From Rhynchopus sp. YZ270_cl-10 (lineage: Eukaryota > Euglenozoa > Diplonemea > Diplonemida > Diplonemidae): DNA of 64,000 nucleotides. The translations under genes and the position numbers were made by a program. The notes beneath the pieces were generated by a model, which had not been told where the DNA came from, searched no databases, and saw only the letters and a list, made by a program, of their open reading frames with translations. Shown here one piece after another: positions 19,459-29,200 of the stretch. The number at the start of each line of letters is the position of its first letter. Position 1 is the first letter of the stretch. The stretch spans positions 1 to 64,000 of the forward strand of contig OZ037866.1 in NCBI GenBank assembly GCA_964035575.1, read 5' to 3'.

Positions 19459-20231
19459 ATGCTCAAAAGGGGGTTCATTTTTTTAAAAAAAAGGGGTTCA
19501 TTTTTTTAAAAAAAAGGGGTTCATTTTTTTAAAAAAAGGGGTTCATTTTTTTAAAAAGGGGTTCATTTTTTTAAAAAGGGGTTCATTTTTTTAAAAAGGG
19601 GTTCATTTTTTTAAAAAGGGGTTCATTTTTTTAAAAAGGGGTTCATTTTTTTAAAAAAAAGGGGTTCATTTTTTTAAAAAAAAGGGGTTCATTTTTTTAA
19701 AAAAAAGGGGTTCATTTTTTTAAAAAAAAGGGGTTCATTTTTTTAAAAAAAGGGGTTCATTTTTTTAAAAAAAGGGGTTCATTTTTTTTAAAAAAAAGGG
19801 GTTCATTTTTTTTAAAAAGGGGTTCATTTTTTTTAAAAAGGGGTTCATTTTTTTTAAAAGGGGTTCATTTTTTTTAAAAGGGGTTCATTTTTTTTAAAAA
19901 GGGGTTCATTTTTTTTAAAAGGGGTTCATTTTTTTTAAAAGGGGTTCATTTTTTTTAAAAGGGGTTCATTTTTTTTAAAAGGGGTTCATTTTTTTTAAAA
20001 AAGGGGTTCATTTTTTTTAAAAAAAGGGGTTCATTTTTTTTAAAAAGGGGTTCATTTTTTTTAAAAAGGGGTTCATTTTTTTTAAAAAGGGGTTCATTTT
20101 TTTTAAAAAGGGGTTCATTTTTTTTAAAAAGGGGTTCATTTTTTTTAAAAAGGGGTTCATTTTTTTTAAAAAGGGGTTCATTTTTTTTAAAAAGGGGTTC
20201 ATTTTTTTTAAAGGGGTTCATTTTTTTTTAC
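19459..20231. repeat. Satellite 2: ~18-22 bp units GGGGTTCA + T7-9 + A3-8
   Basis: About 40 head-to-tail units, uniform in the GGGGTTCA core and variable only in T and A run lengths. Sub-blocks with T7 lie to the left and T8 to the right, suggesting spread by local amplification. On the minus strand a frame reads repeated MNPFLKK; this is a by-product of the repeat and not a gene. Confidence 0.95.
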
Positions 20232-20759
20232 ACAAAAAACTATGTTAAGACGAAATCCTACCGATGTGCCTACATGGGGCGTCCCCCGTCAGTAGTGCGC
20301 CAGATGAGGGGCACGAAGCGAAATGCGGTGAAAGGTGCAGGCCTGTTTTGCAGCAGGTCTGGAGAGTTGTGGCAACTCGTCTGCTGAGCGTGTGAAGTAT
20401 CAAGGCAGAGGTTCGCTGTTCAAGTAAAACCTACCCTGGTCATCCTCTGCCTGTCTTGGTTTCTGTCGTGATTGTTTGTGTTTGTGGGCGGGATCAGATG
20501 GGTGGAGGGTGTTTACTTTGTGTTTAGCTCGGAGAAGTGGCTTACCCGCCCACTCTCTGTTATTTATTCAGTGTCATTTTTTCATTCATCCCCAAAGTTT
20601 GTAGACAGAGTCAAGACCACCTTGGCCAAAAGGGTTTTTTCACCACACTTTTCTTTTGCTTCCATTCGTGGAAGCGTTTGCTTTTCTTCTGTTCCTGGCC
20701 TGACGTGTGTTCAACAGGTGTGCCCTGGGAGACAATAGCCAGAAATCTGAGAAAAAAAA
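20232..20759. other. No gene seen; unassigned unique DNA in the 4.16-kb element
   Basis: Moderately GC-rich at 20260-20470, then T-rich. Plus-strand frames of under 100 codons overlap each other without recognisable motifs. Confidence 0.4.
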
Positions 20760-20959
20760 AAAAAAATGGCCAGATTTCCAGATCTGGCCAGATCTGGCCA
20801 GATCTGGGGGGTTTTTTTTTTTTTTGAAAAAAAAAATTTCCCAGATTCCCAGATCTGGCCAGATCTGGCCAGATCTGGAAACAAGATCTCCACATCTGGA
20901 AAACAAGCCAGATCTGGGAAATTGGCCCCCAAATCTGGCCAGATCTGGCAGCATCCGTG
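20760..20959. repeat. Right inverted terminus of the 4.16-kb element
   Basis: Reverse-complement relative of 16804-16990: repeated CCAGATCTGG, a T-run/A-run hairpin at 20812-20837, ending GGCAGCATCCGTG at 20959 and followed by GTAAAG. Confidence 0.85.
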
Positions 20960-20965
20960 GTAAAG

Positions 20966-21021
20966 ACTAAAAAACTAAGGTTTTTTAGGATTTTTTGGTC
21001 AAATCCCCTCTGGTGGTGAGG

Positions 21022-21056
<35 letters not shown>

Positions 21057-21148
21057 TGTGTGTGTGTGGGTGTGTAGTGTGTGTGGTGTGGGTGGCGCAC
21101 ATCTCTATAGTAAAGACTAAAAAACTAAGGTTTTTTAGGATTGAGGGG
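20966..21148. repeat. Tandem unit, end of copy 2 and copy 3, with GT microsatellite
   Basis: ACTAAAAAACTAAGG completes the unit broken at 16803. A third, shortened unit follows (TTGGTCAAATCCCCTCTGG, GT run, CTCTATAGTAAAGACTAAAA). Confidence 0.85.
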
Positions 21149-21292
21149 CGAGCTAAGGAGCTAAGGAGCTAAGGAGCTAAGGAGCTAAGGAGCTAAGGAG
21201 CTAAGGAGCTAAGGAGCTAAGGAGCTAAGGAGCTAAGGAGCTAAGGAGCTAAGGAGCTAAGGAGCTAAGGAGCTAAGGAGCTAGAGGAGCTA
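21149..21292. repeat. (GAGCTAAG)n microsatellite, about 17 copies
   Basis: Near-perfect 8-bp repeat GAGCTAAG, decaying at its right end into GAGCTAGAG. Confidence 0.96.
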
Positions 21293-22139
21293 GAGGAGGA
21301 GCTTGAAAACTAAAAATGAAATACGAGGTTCTTTTTGTTACTATCATAGTCTCAGAGAGAGAACAGTTGAAAGAAACACAAACCGACACTTCGATAAGGA
21401 ACATTGCAAACGATCTTTGGTAGGTGCTGTGCCCGCCATGGAAAACGAAAGCTAAATGCCAAATGAAGGTAGGAAAACGAAGTTTGCAAAAAATGTAGAA
21501 TGTTGCAGCCGAGAGAACGTGACTTCTCGTTTGCAGGTTCGAAGGGAGGTGTGTTCTGCCCACGGAGCAGTGGGCAGAACTTGGAGTTTCTCTCGTACAG
21601 GACACAAATACTGGGAAGGGTGCCTGTTCTCCTGAGTTAGAAAGACAAACTGAAAGACTGATGGAGCAAACCTACTATACAAGCGGTTCGCCAAAAAGTC
21701 TTGATATTTAAGTTCATGGATTCCTGTTTCTGCTGATTAAAATGACAAGAAATTGAAGCCGAACTATTGTCTCTCATGTAGTCAAAAAGAAATGTTTTGA
21801 GAAACAGCACTTCGGTTGTCAAAAAAAAAAAAAAAATATGGCAAGGAAACAGAGCTCGCGCTAAAGTCCATCCCTCATCCCGGGATTTTTGGGGGTTTTG
21901 GTAGGAACGTTTTTTTTTTTGCAGTACGGGGATTTCATTAAGAAACCAGAAGTTCTAATATTGTTGAGTAAGACCACCACATAGTGGACTTGCATATACA
22001 TGTGACCCCGCCGTGGAACGCAATTGGCTCGGAAAGTCAAAAGAAAGAGGAGAAAAAAGAAAAGGAAAAAAAGAAAAAAGTTGGTTACCGTGCGCCTGCG
22101 GCGCTGCCTGTTCCCTTCCAGTTTCTACAGGCAAACACT
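21293..22139. other. No gene seen
   Basis: No supported coding frame. A perfect 11-bp hairpin GTTCTGCCCAC...GTGGGCAGAAC lies at about 21554-21581. Confidence 0.4.
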
Positions 22140-22700
22140 TGCCCCCTTTACCTTACACTGACGGGTTTTGACCAAAACCAAGAACTTGTCCATTTCGGCA
22201 AATTGACCCCACCACAGAACGGACGAATTCCGGAAATGCAAATGCCGGTGTTTTCGCGCATTTTCATGTTGCAAGACGTCAGGATCAGGGAGAGAAAATC
22301 TGGTTGTGGGATTTACATTGGCCCTCTTTACCCACATGGATTTTGACCAAAACCAAAAAATTGGCCATTTCGGCAAAGTGACCCCACCACAGCGCGGACG
22401 GATTCCGGAAATTCCAATCGCGGTATGTTTTGGGGCTGAAAACCCACTGATTTTCAGGAGAAATATTGCTTCCAAATCTCGGAATTTTCCGAATTTTCCT
22501 GAAAATGACCCTTGTTTACGAGTATGGGTTCATATTTTGCGAAAATTTAAGTCACTAAAATTTTGTCCATTTTTCCGTATATACCCCACCACAAGCCGGG
22601 ATTGGCCCGGAAATGCCACAAAACGGGGTTTCCGGGCCTCCCCAGCTAACCTTTTCAAGGAACGTTTTTCCGTACCCGAAATCCATTTTTTCCCCATTTT
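22140..22700 (+). repeat. Dispersed ~180-bp repeat family, three diverged tandem copies
   Basis: The core is TTTTGACCAAAACCAA, then CATTTCGGCAAA, TGACCCCACCACAG and ACGGATTCCGGAAAT, with core starts near 22207, 22380 and 22584. The same sequence recurs inverted at about 32190-32345, 41575-41730 and 63740-63840, so it is a mobile or dispersed repeat and not a local satellite. Confidence 0.75.
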
Positions 22701-23221
22701 TTCCCATAATTAGCGCGACCACTGCAAGGAAATGAGAGGGTTACCTCCTTGCCAGCTTCTGCCAAGGGCAAAAGCTTGAGTTCGATATTTTCGATTTGAT
22801 AGGTGATAATTGCACCCTATCAATCAGAGGGTTTTGTATTCATTCACTTTTTCAAAGAGTTCTTCATGCCTAGATTCAAAGGAAGTAAAGTGGGGCACAA
22901 CAAAAACGCCCAGGGCGGGGGAGAGGCCACAAACACCACACAGAAGAGAGCACGGCTGTCTGTCTATTTCTACAGTAGCCAGTGTCAAGTGAAGTAAGTG
23001 ACCAGTTCAGAATATTCGGGAGAGGGAGGGGAAACAAGAGTATGATAAAATAATAATAATAATAGAAACAAAAGAAAATTACCAGATGTGTGAGCCTCAC
23101 GACACACATCTGGCAACAACAAAAGGGGTGGGTGCGGGCACCAAAAAGGAAGGGGAAAGAAACAATTTCTGTGGCGTTTTTTCCGCCTTGCATAAAGTTC
23201 AGAAGTTCAGAGTTTGTCCTT
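22701..23221. other. Region downstream of the multicopper oxidase; no gene seen
   Basis: Contains an (ATA)n run at about 23045-23065. It should hold the oxidase 3' UTR. No other signal was recognised. Confidence 0.4.
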
Positions 23222-25798
23222 CTACTCTGTTGGCGGCTGTGGCACTGCGTCGCCGGCGGCAGATCTGTACACAGGGCAGGACCCAGGGATTTGAGGGTAG
23301 GCGTTGTCAAAGGCGGAGGTCGGGACGCTGTCGTCGCAGAAGTTCGCACCGTCCGCTGTGCAGGGGTCGACACTGCCAGTCCCGTCTTCGTTGTTCCCGG
23401 CAATGTAGTACCTGTCCATCATCCCCTGGTCCTCGTGCCACAGGAAGTGGCAGTGCATCATCACGTTACCACCGTGCTCGTCGAGTGCGTGGCGGAAGCG
23501 CAGCTGCCCACCAGCAATGGCAGGGATGGTGTCGCGCCAGTCGCCCACCTCACCCCAGTCCGCAAGCGTCGCTGCGTTCCCGGCATAGGACACTACCTGG
23601 AAGTGGTTCACGTGGAAGTGGAGCGGGTGCGGTGTGGCCCCACCCCCGTTGATCACAACGTCCTCCACGTCGCACAGACGCCCCACGTGGCGGTAGCGGA
23701 AGTTCTCCAGCTTGCGCGACGCGTCATCAGACTCGGGGAAGCCAAACGCAAGCTGCGGGCAGTCGTCAAGCGTCGCGCAGTTCTCACCCACACCGAGCCA
23801 GTTCCCGCCGCCCACAACACCACCTTGGCGTGTCGCCACCTGCCACTCCGACACGGGCGTCGCCTCCAGCAGGTTCTGCAGGTAGTTCGGACGGTGCACG
23901 TCTGCCTCCGCAAGCACAGGTGCATCTGCAGTACCGTCCTCACCGCCGCCCGCACTCACCGACAGAGTGACGAGGTTCTGCAGGAAGCCGACGTCGTACG
24001 CAGACGCACGCTCTGTCGGGTTGCTCTGCAGGTAGAACTCACCTGCAGTGCTGCAGCGCACCGCAATGCCTGCACGGGTCGCAGGCGTCATCAGCACGTG
24101 CGAGATCGACCGTGCGCCGCTGTGCGGGAACACACCGTCCAGCGACAGCAGCATCATCTCGCACGCAGTCGCCCCACCGCCCCCAAGCGCCACAGCCGTC
24201 CGCAGCTCAATCTCCAAGTACACGTCCCCCACTGCGTTCAGCAGCTCAAACCGGTTCCACACACCGACACGCATCTCGAGCACAGGCTGGCGCTGCCCGT
24301 TCACAAGCAGCACCTGCTGCGTCTGCGATCCATCAGAGTTCTCCACCAGCTCAGCCCCAAGCGGGATGTTGTCGCCAGTCACCTCCCGCAGCGTCGAGTA
24401 GCTGCGCAGGCTGAACCCCGCCCCGGTTGGGTTGCACGAGCACAGCGCGTGGTGCGAGATCGACATGCGCGACACCGGCATCCCTGCCCACTGCGTGCGT
24501 GCAGACTCCGTCGCAAACGTCTCCACCTCCGTCGGCGGCGACTCCTCAAAGTCCGGCACGTCCACCACAATCATCCCAACCATGCCTCCCTGCACCTGCA
24601 GCGAGCTCGACCCGTGGTGGTGCGAGTGGTACCAGTGTGTTCCGGGCAAGTGGTTCGCAGGGATCACGTACGTGTATGTCTTTGACCCACCCCCAGGCGC
24701 CACACCGATGATCACGTTGTCCTCAGAAGGGTCGACGTGCAGCCCGTGAGTGTGCATGTTTGTGATGTTCGCCTCACGGAACGAGTTCAGATCCTCCCCG
24801 TCCGACGTGGTCAGCTCGGGTTCCACGTCCAGCAAGTTGTTCACAAGCGTCAACACCACAGTGTCACCGGGGAACACACGCCATGTCGGCCCAGGCACAG
24901 AGCACGCCCCCTCGTAGCAGAAGGCACGCACGTTCTTCTTGAATGCGCCTGCGTCGAGCTGGTGCTGCTCCACAGTCAGCGTCACCTCTAGACGTCCTGC
25001 CGTCGAAGTCAGTGTTGTCGGGTGCGCAAACGCAGGTGCGATCAACGACGGCACAATGTGTGTGTCCATACACGGTTCGTCGATCGCGTTCCCAGTTACA
25101 GGTGCCGAAGGACATGTGATGTCTGCCTCGTCCACAGGCGTTCCGGACACAGGTGCACTCGTTGGCTCAGCTGTGGGCACTGCTGTTGGCGGCGCATCTG
25201 TGTCAGGTGCACCAGTGGGCTCTGCAGTTGGGACTGCTGTGGCTGGTGCGTCCGTGGCAGGTGGGTCTGTGGCAGGCGCATCTGTTGCTGGTGCATCCGT
25301 GTCAGGTGCTCCAGTTGGCTCAGCCGTTGGCTCGGCAGTGGCAGGTGGGTCTGTGGCAGGTGCACTCGTTGGCTCAGCTGTGGGCACTGCTGTTGGCGGC
25401 GCATCTGTGTCAGGTGCACCAGTGGGCTCTGCAGTTGGGACTGCTGTGGCAGGTGCGTCTGTGGCAGGTGGGTCAGTGGCAGGCGCATTTGTTGCTGGTG
25501 CATCCGTGTCAGGCGCATCTGTCACCGCCCCGCAGTTGCTGCTCCCATCGGGCACGCACAGGTCAACGCAGCGGTTGTTTGAACCACATACACCACACAC
25601 AAGTGCGTTGCCATCCGCAAAGCTGCACACCGTCCCTGCGGCAACACCCACGCACGGGTCGATCTCTGCATCAGGTCTGTTGCACCCTCCACCTCCCCCT
25701 CCTCCTCCTCCTCCTCCTCCACCACCGCCACCCCTCTGCCCGGACACCAGCATCGCCTGCACCAGCATCGCTGACGCGATCGCAAACACACTCCGCAT
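23222..25798 (-). CDS. Secreted multicopper oxidase with Thr/Pro/Ala-rich stalk
   Basis: An 858-aa, single-exon protein predicted to couple one-electron oxidation of phenolic, metal or other substrates to reduction of O2 to water outside the cell. It has a signal peptide (MRSVFAIASAMLV...VSGQ), then a 16-Gly run and a Cys-rich module (CNRPD...CVPDGSSNC). A stalk of TDAP/TAVPTAEPTGAP repeats with a 207-bp in-frame duplication follows, then the oxidase. All four copper-ligand motifs are present: HTHGLH, HWYHSHHHG, HPLHFHVNHF and HCHFLWHEDQGMM. The third is usually HPxHLHGH, so Val-Asn there is unusual. I chose the ATG at 25798, which is followed by the signal peptide and has CTGCAG 28 bases upstream. 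It is last in the minus-strand array. Substrate cannot be told; a laccase-like role is likely. Confidence 0.93.
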   Translation of the reverse strand: MRSVFAIASAMLVQAMLVSGQRGGGGGGGGGGGGGGGGCNRPDAEIDPCVGVAAGTVCSFADGNALVCGVCGSNNRCVDLCVPDGSSNCGAVTDAPDTDAPATNAPATDPPATDAPATAVPTAEPTGAPDTDAPPTAVPTAEPTSAPATDPPATAEPTAEPTGAPDTDAPATDAPATDPPATDAPATAVPTAEPTGAPDTDAPPTAVPTAEPTSAPVSGTPVDEADITCPSAPVTGNAIDEPCMDTHIVPSLIAPAFAHPTTLTSTAGRLEVTLTVEQHQLDAGAFKKNVRAFCYEGACSVPGPTWRVFPGDTVVLTLVNNLLDVEPELTTSDGEDLNSFREANITNMHTHGLHVDPSEDNVIIGVAPGGGSKTYTYVIPANHLPGTHWYHSHHHGSSSLQVQGGMVGMIVVDVPDFEESPPTEVETFATESARTQWAGMPVSRMSISHHALCSCNPTGAGFSLRSYSTLREVTGDNIPLGAELVENSDGSQTQQVLLVNGQRQPVLEMRVGVWNRFELLNAVGDVYLEIELRTAVALGGGGATACEMMLLSLDGVFPHSGARSISHVLMTPATRAGIAVRCSTAGEFYLQSNPTERASAYDVGFLQNLVTLSVSAGGGEDGTADAPVLAEADVHRPNYLQNLLEATPVSEWQVATRQGGVVGGGNWLGVGENCATLDDCPQLAFGFPESDDASRKLENFRYRHVGRLCDVEDVVINGGGATPHPLHFHVNHFQVVSYAGNAATLADWGEVGDWRDTIPAIAGGQLRFRHALDEHGGNVMMHCHFLWHEDQGMMDRYYIAGNNEDGTGSVDPCTADGANFCDDSVPTSAFDNAYPQIPGSCPVYRSAAGDAVPQPPTE
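25155..25568. repeat. 207-bp in-frame tandem duplication in the oxidase stalk
   Basis: The block beginning GCACTCGTTGGCTCAGC at 25155 recurs at 25362, nearly identical, a spacing of exactly 207 bp (69 codons). The frame is kept. Confidence 0.9.
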
Positions 25799-26208
25799 TG
25801 TGAAAATGGTATCAATATAGTATCTGCAGTGTTGTGAAGTGTTGGAACCTGACGACAATCAGACAGGTACGTAAAAAGAAATGACTAATGACGGTAGTGT
25901 GAAAAGTGGATAGGACTACATCTCAAACTTCCCTGGCAGAGTTACACAGATTCCATGTGGTGTTCCCGCCTAAAGTGAAGCCCTCGTCAACAGGACTGTG
26001 GGAGTAAAAAAATATTTTCTCTTTTTTTTTTCTGAAATAAAGCAGATTGTTTTTGAGTGAACTTTAAGTATTAGAGACTTACGCAAAGCAGCCGGCGAGG
26101 TATATGTTGTGTCAACTGTTCCTGAAAAAAGAACTAGACGTGTAAAAAAAGGAACAAAAACAAAAAAAAACAAAAAACTTTGGAAAGAAACGTAACTGAC
26201 TTGGGGTG
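25799..26208. other. Intergenic; no gene seen
   Basis: AT-rich spacer between the stop of the membrane protein and the oxidase start. It includes A-runs and the presumed acceptor CTGCAG near 25827. Confidence 0.5.
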
Positions 26209-29200
26209 TTAGAGTAGAACGGTGTCATCTGTAGCTTGTCGTGCTTGACACGATTCTGTGCTGGACTGTCGAGAGATCACTAGGCTGGACACTTTCGGGA
26301 TGCCGGTGAAGTTTTGCAGCTGCGTGGGCAGGTTGCCACAGGCGACATGCCGTCCGTGGTCTGCTCCGAGCAACTGCAGGGCGACGGCGGACTGCCTCCT
26401 CTCCGCGCAGAGCGAGTTTGTCCTCGAACGTGCTGCTTCGAAGCTCTCTGTGCGCAGGGACACGATCGGGCCGGTGCGCTTGCGTGTCAGGCTTGCTGTG
26501 GACTTGTTGAGTGTGCCTGCCAGCGAGTCATCCTCATCACTTCCGTCACTGCGCTCGTTCTCCGAGTCAGAGTGCACCTGATGTGGCGAGAGCAGCGGGT
26601 GCCGCGGTGTGGGGCTCTCCGTCAACGTCGTCGTGCAGAACGTCCTTGCCGAACACAACGGTGTCTGGTCCGCAGGCAGCGCCAACATCCCCAGACGCGG
26701 GATGTGTGGCGGCTTCAGAGCAGAAGTGGGCATCGTCGCTGGAACGGCCCTGCGTGGAGACGAGGCGTTGAGTAGTGACGTGAACATGCACTTCATAGAC
26801 TTGCCGAGGCCAGCTTCACCCGCCGCAGGCTTCCTGTCACCGCGCAAGGTGCCATTCGAGGTCTGCCGGACAGTGATGAAGCAGTCCTCCTCCTCGCTGT
26901 CGTCGTCGCTGGGCGCGCGGTCTGCTTTCAAGGCCTTCTGCCGGAAGAGGCTTGTCGAGAGGAAGTTGCGCGACGCCTGTAGAATAGACGGGCTTGCGAC
27001 AGCGTTCAGTGCTGGGGGCGGGTCGACTGGGGAGGGGGAGCCGAGAAGGCGGTTGCGGAGGTGTGCGAGGGGGGAGGCAGGCTGGGTGTCAACTTGGCGT
27101 GTCTTCATTTCCTGTTCGATCTCGTTGTCGAGTGTGGGGAAGTGCACAGACGCTGTTTCGTCCTCGGCAGCCTGCGCAAAGTGTGCCTCCTGTGCATTGC
27201 GGCGCCTACCGTTGACAAAGATGTACAGGTCCGTCAGCAGCTGTGTCACTGTCATGAGTACCAGTGCTGCGGTGGCCACAAGTAGAATTGACGCTGATGT
27301 GTCGAACACACCGCTGTCCTCGGGCTGGTGTGTGTAGTACGCAAAGCTGCTCATGAAGAGCGCCATGCACTTGCAGATCAGCATCAGAATCATGAAGATC
27401 GTCTCCGCAGGGCGTACATGCGGCAGCCACGACCCTTCAAGCACGAGAAGCGCAAGGAAGACCAGCGCAGCAACCATGTTCTTGTGTCCACACGCCGTGT
27501 GGCTTCCCGAGTCCACGGCCACCAGAAGCGAGAGCACCACTGACGCAACAAAGTCAACAACAAAGTACTTCACCACAAAGCCTTCACGGATGTTGCGCAC
27601 GACAATCGTGAATCTGTTCGCAACGTGGTTGTCGCGCTCACGGCTCAGCCACTCGCCCTCCCCACAGAAGAAGTACTGCAGCTTCTGGCACTTCGTCACA
27701 GCTATGCTCCCGCCCGTTTCGCGCACTTGGAGCGCGTCGTCCATCTTAGAAGACGACGAGCCTGACAGGCGGCGCTCTACCCTGCAGAAGGGAATCACCT
27801 TGAACACTAGAGCACCCCGCTTCAGGTGCCCCGCCACAGTGAATCCCATCAGGAACGGGAGGAAGACCGCCAGCAGTAGTGACAGGGCGGCGACGGAGTG
27901 GAAGAGTGTCGCGGAGCCTTCGCCTGCATCCAGCAGCGCCTCCGTGGCGTTTTCAGACGCACCCTCCTCTGCCGGCGTAGGCGTGCTGCTGTTGAAGAGA
28001 ATTGTGAACGCGGCCAATGTCGAGCCTTGGAAGAAGTAACGGAACACAAAAAACGGAAGCGACGGGAAACGCAGCAGCCCTGCAGCATCGGTGCAGGCAC
28101 CCAACTCGAAGAACAACCAATGCACTGCCGAGCAGAGACACATGCCCTGAGGCTGTGTCAGGTCTGGTGCACCTTCCTCCCTCCCCCCCTGCATCTTGGG
28201 TGCTATATACACGCGTTCAACAAGCAGCACAGACGCAATGCTAAGCACAAACACGGTGATCACCGCAAGCAGGTTCCCGACCAAGAGCCCCGCGTCCGGA
28301 GACCCGTTGACCGTGATCTGCGTTGGGTGGAACGTGAGCGGGAAGGCCTTTGTGTCACCTGCATCTTTGTTGAGGTGCGCTGCCTTCTTCTCCTCGGAAG
28401 CGAGGTTGCACATGTGAGTGATGACCACAAGACGCATGGCCGCGCCGACTCCACCACTGGACATCCCCATGACCCCGAGGGCGGCCACTGCACCACTCAC
28501 CTCCTGCACCTCCTTCTCCTTCAGGGCGATGTCCTGCTCGGCCTCTGTGTGCCACGTTGCGTTCAACTCTGACCCTTCGTCGGACGCTCCTGGAGCATCT
28601 GTTGTGGGCAACGCTGTTTTTTCGTCAGGAACACTTGTGCGCACTGAGACGGGTGGAGACGGCGATGACGTTACCACCGGCACAGTGGTGTCATGATGCG
28701 GCACTGCTGTGGGGGTGAGAGGTGCGGTTGTAGGCGGCAGAGGTGTCAGTGGTGCTGCTGACGGCGGCAGCGGTGCGACAGACGGCGGCGCACCAGTCGG
28801 CGGTGCTGGTGTACGAAGCATCGCGTCCACGTCAAAGAGCTCCATACGGAGGACGCGCCCTTCCTCAAGGGTCGCGTACGCAGTCCGCCCATGGGGTGCC
28901 ATCACAATGTCACGCACGGAGAAGAGCGACACAAAGCGTCTTCCAAAGTCAAATATGTTGCTGAACTGCGGTCTGCCATTCGCATCAAAGCAGAACCGCA
29001 AAAAGGTGAAGGTGAATGCAGAGTGCGCGAAAAAGCAACCCGCTGACTCGGGGGAGAAGGCTTCGACCGAAACTGAGGGCGCCTTGTTGCCGCTGACCTG
29101 CGCAAACAGCTCAGTAGTATTCGTGCAGCAGTAGTCGACGAAGTGCGCATCCGCTGTACTGTGCACTGCGACGACGTCCGTCTCGCGGTACGCATGGTCG

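Larger units (their letters stand above)
16804..20959. mobile_element. 4.16-kb element with long AGATCT-rich terminal inverted repeats
   Basis: The left end reads CACGGATGCTGCCAGATCTG and the right end is its exact complement, CAGATCTGGCAGCATCCGTG. Identity runs for 27 bases, and looser similarity (repeated CCAGATCTGG decamers around an A/T hairpin) for about 170-200 bp. A 6-bp duplication GTAAAG flanks it in a tandem unit whose empty form is present nearby. The cargo is ~1 kb of unassigned DNA, a small spliced minus-strand gene (17990-18326), three ~183-bp repeats and satellite 2. No transposase was recognised, so the superfamily is unassigned. The 6-bp duplication excludes hAT, TA-target and most CACTA elements. 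Confidence 0.82.

Noticed and set aside
19955-20221. Minus-strand frames reading repeated MNPFLKK
   Set aside because: A by-product of the GGGGTTCA-T-A satellite; no start context, no sequence beyond the repeat.
16804-20959. Calling the 4.16-kb element a Polinton because of its 6-bp duplication
   Set aside because: It is short, its ends do not look like that family, and no polymerase, integrase or capsid sequence was seen.
23090-25820. Long plus-strand frames (up to 531 codons) opposite the oxidase
   Set aside because: Antisense of a GC-rich gene; no domains, while the minus frame has all copper motifs.
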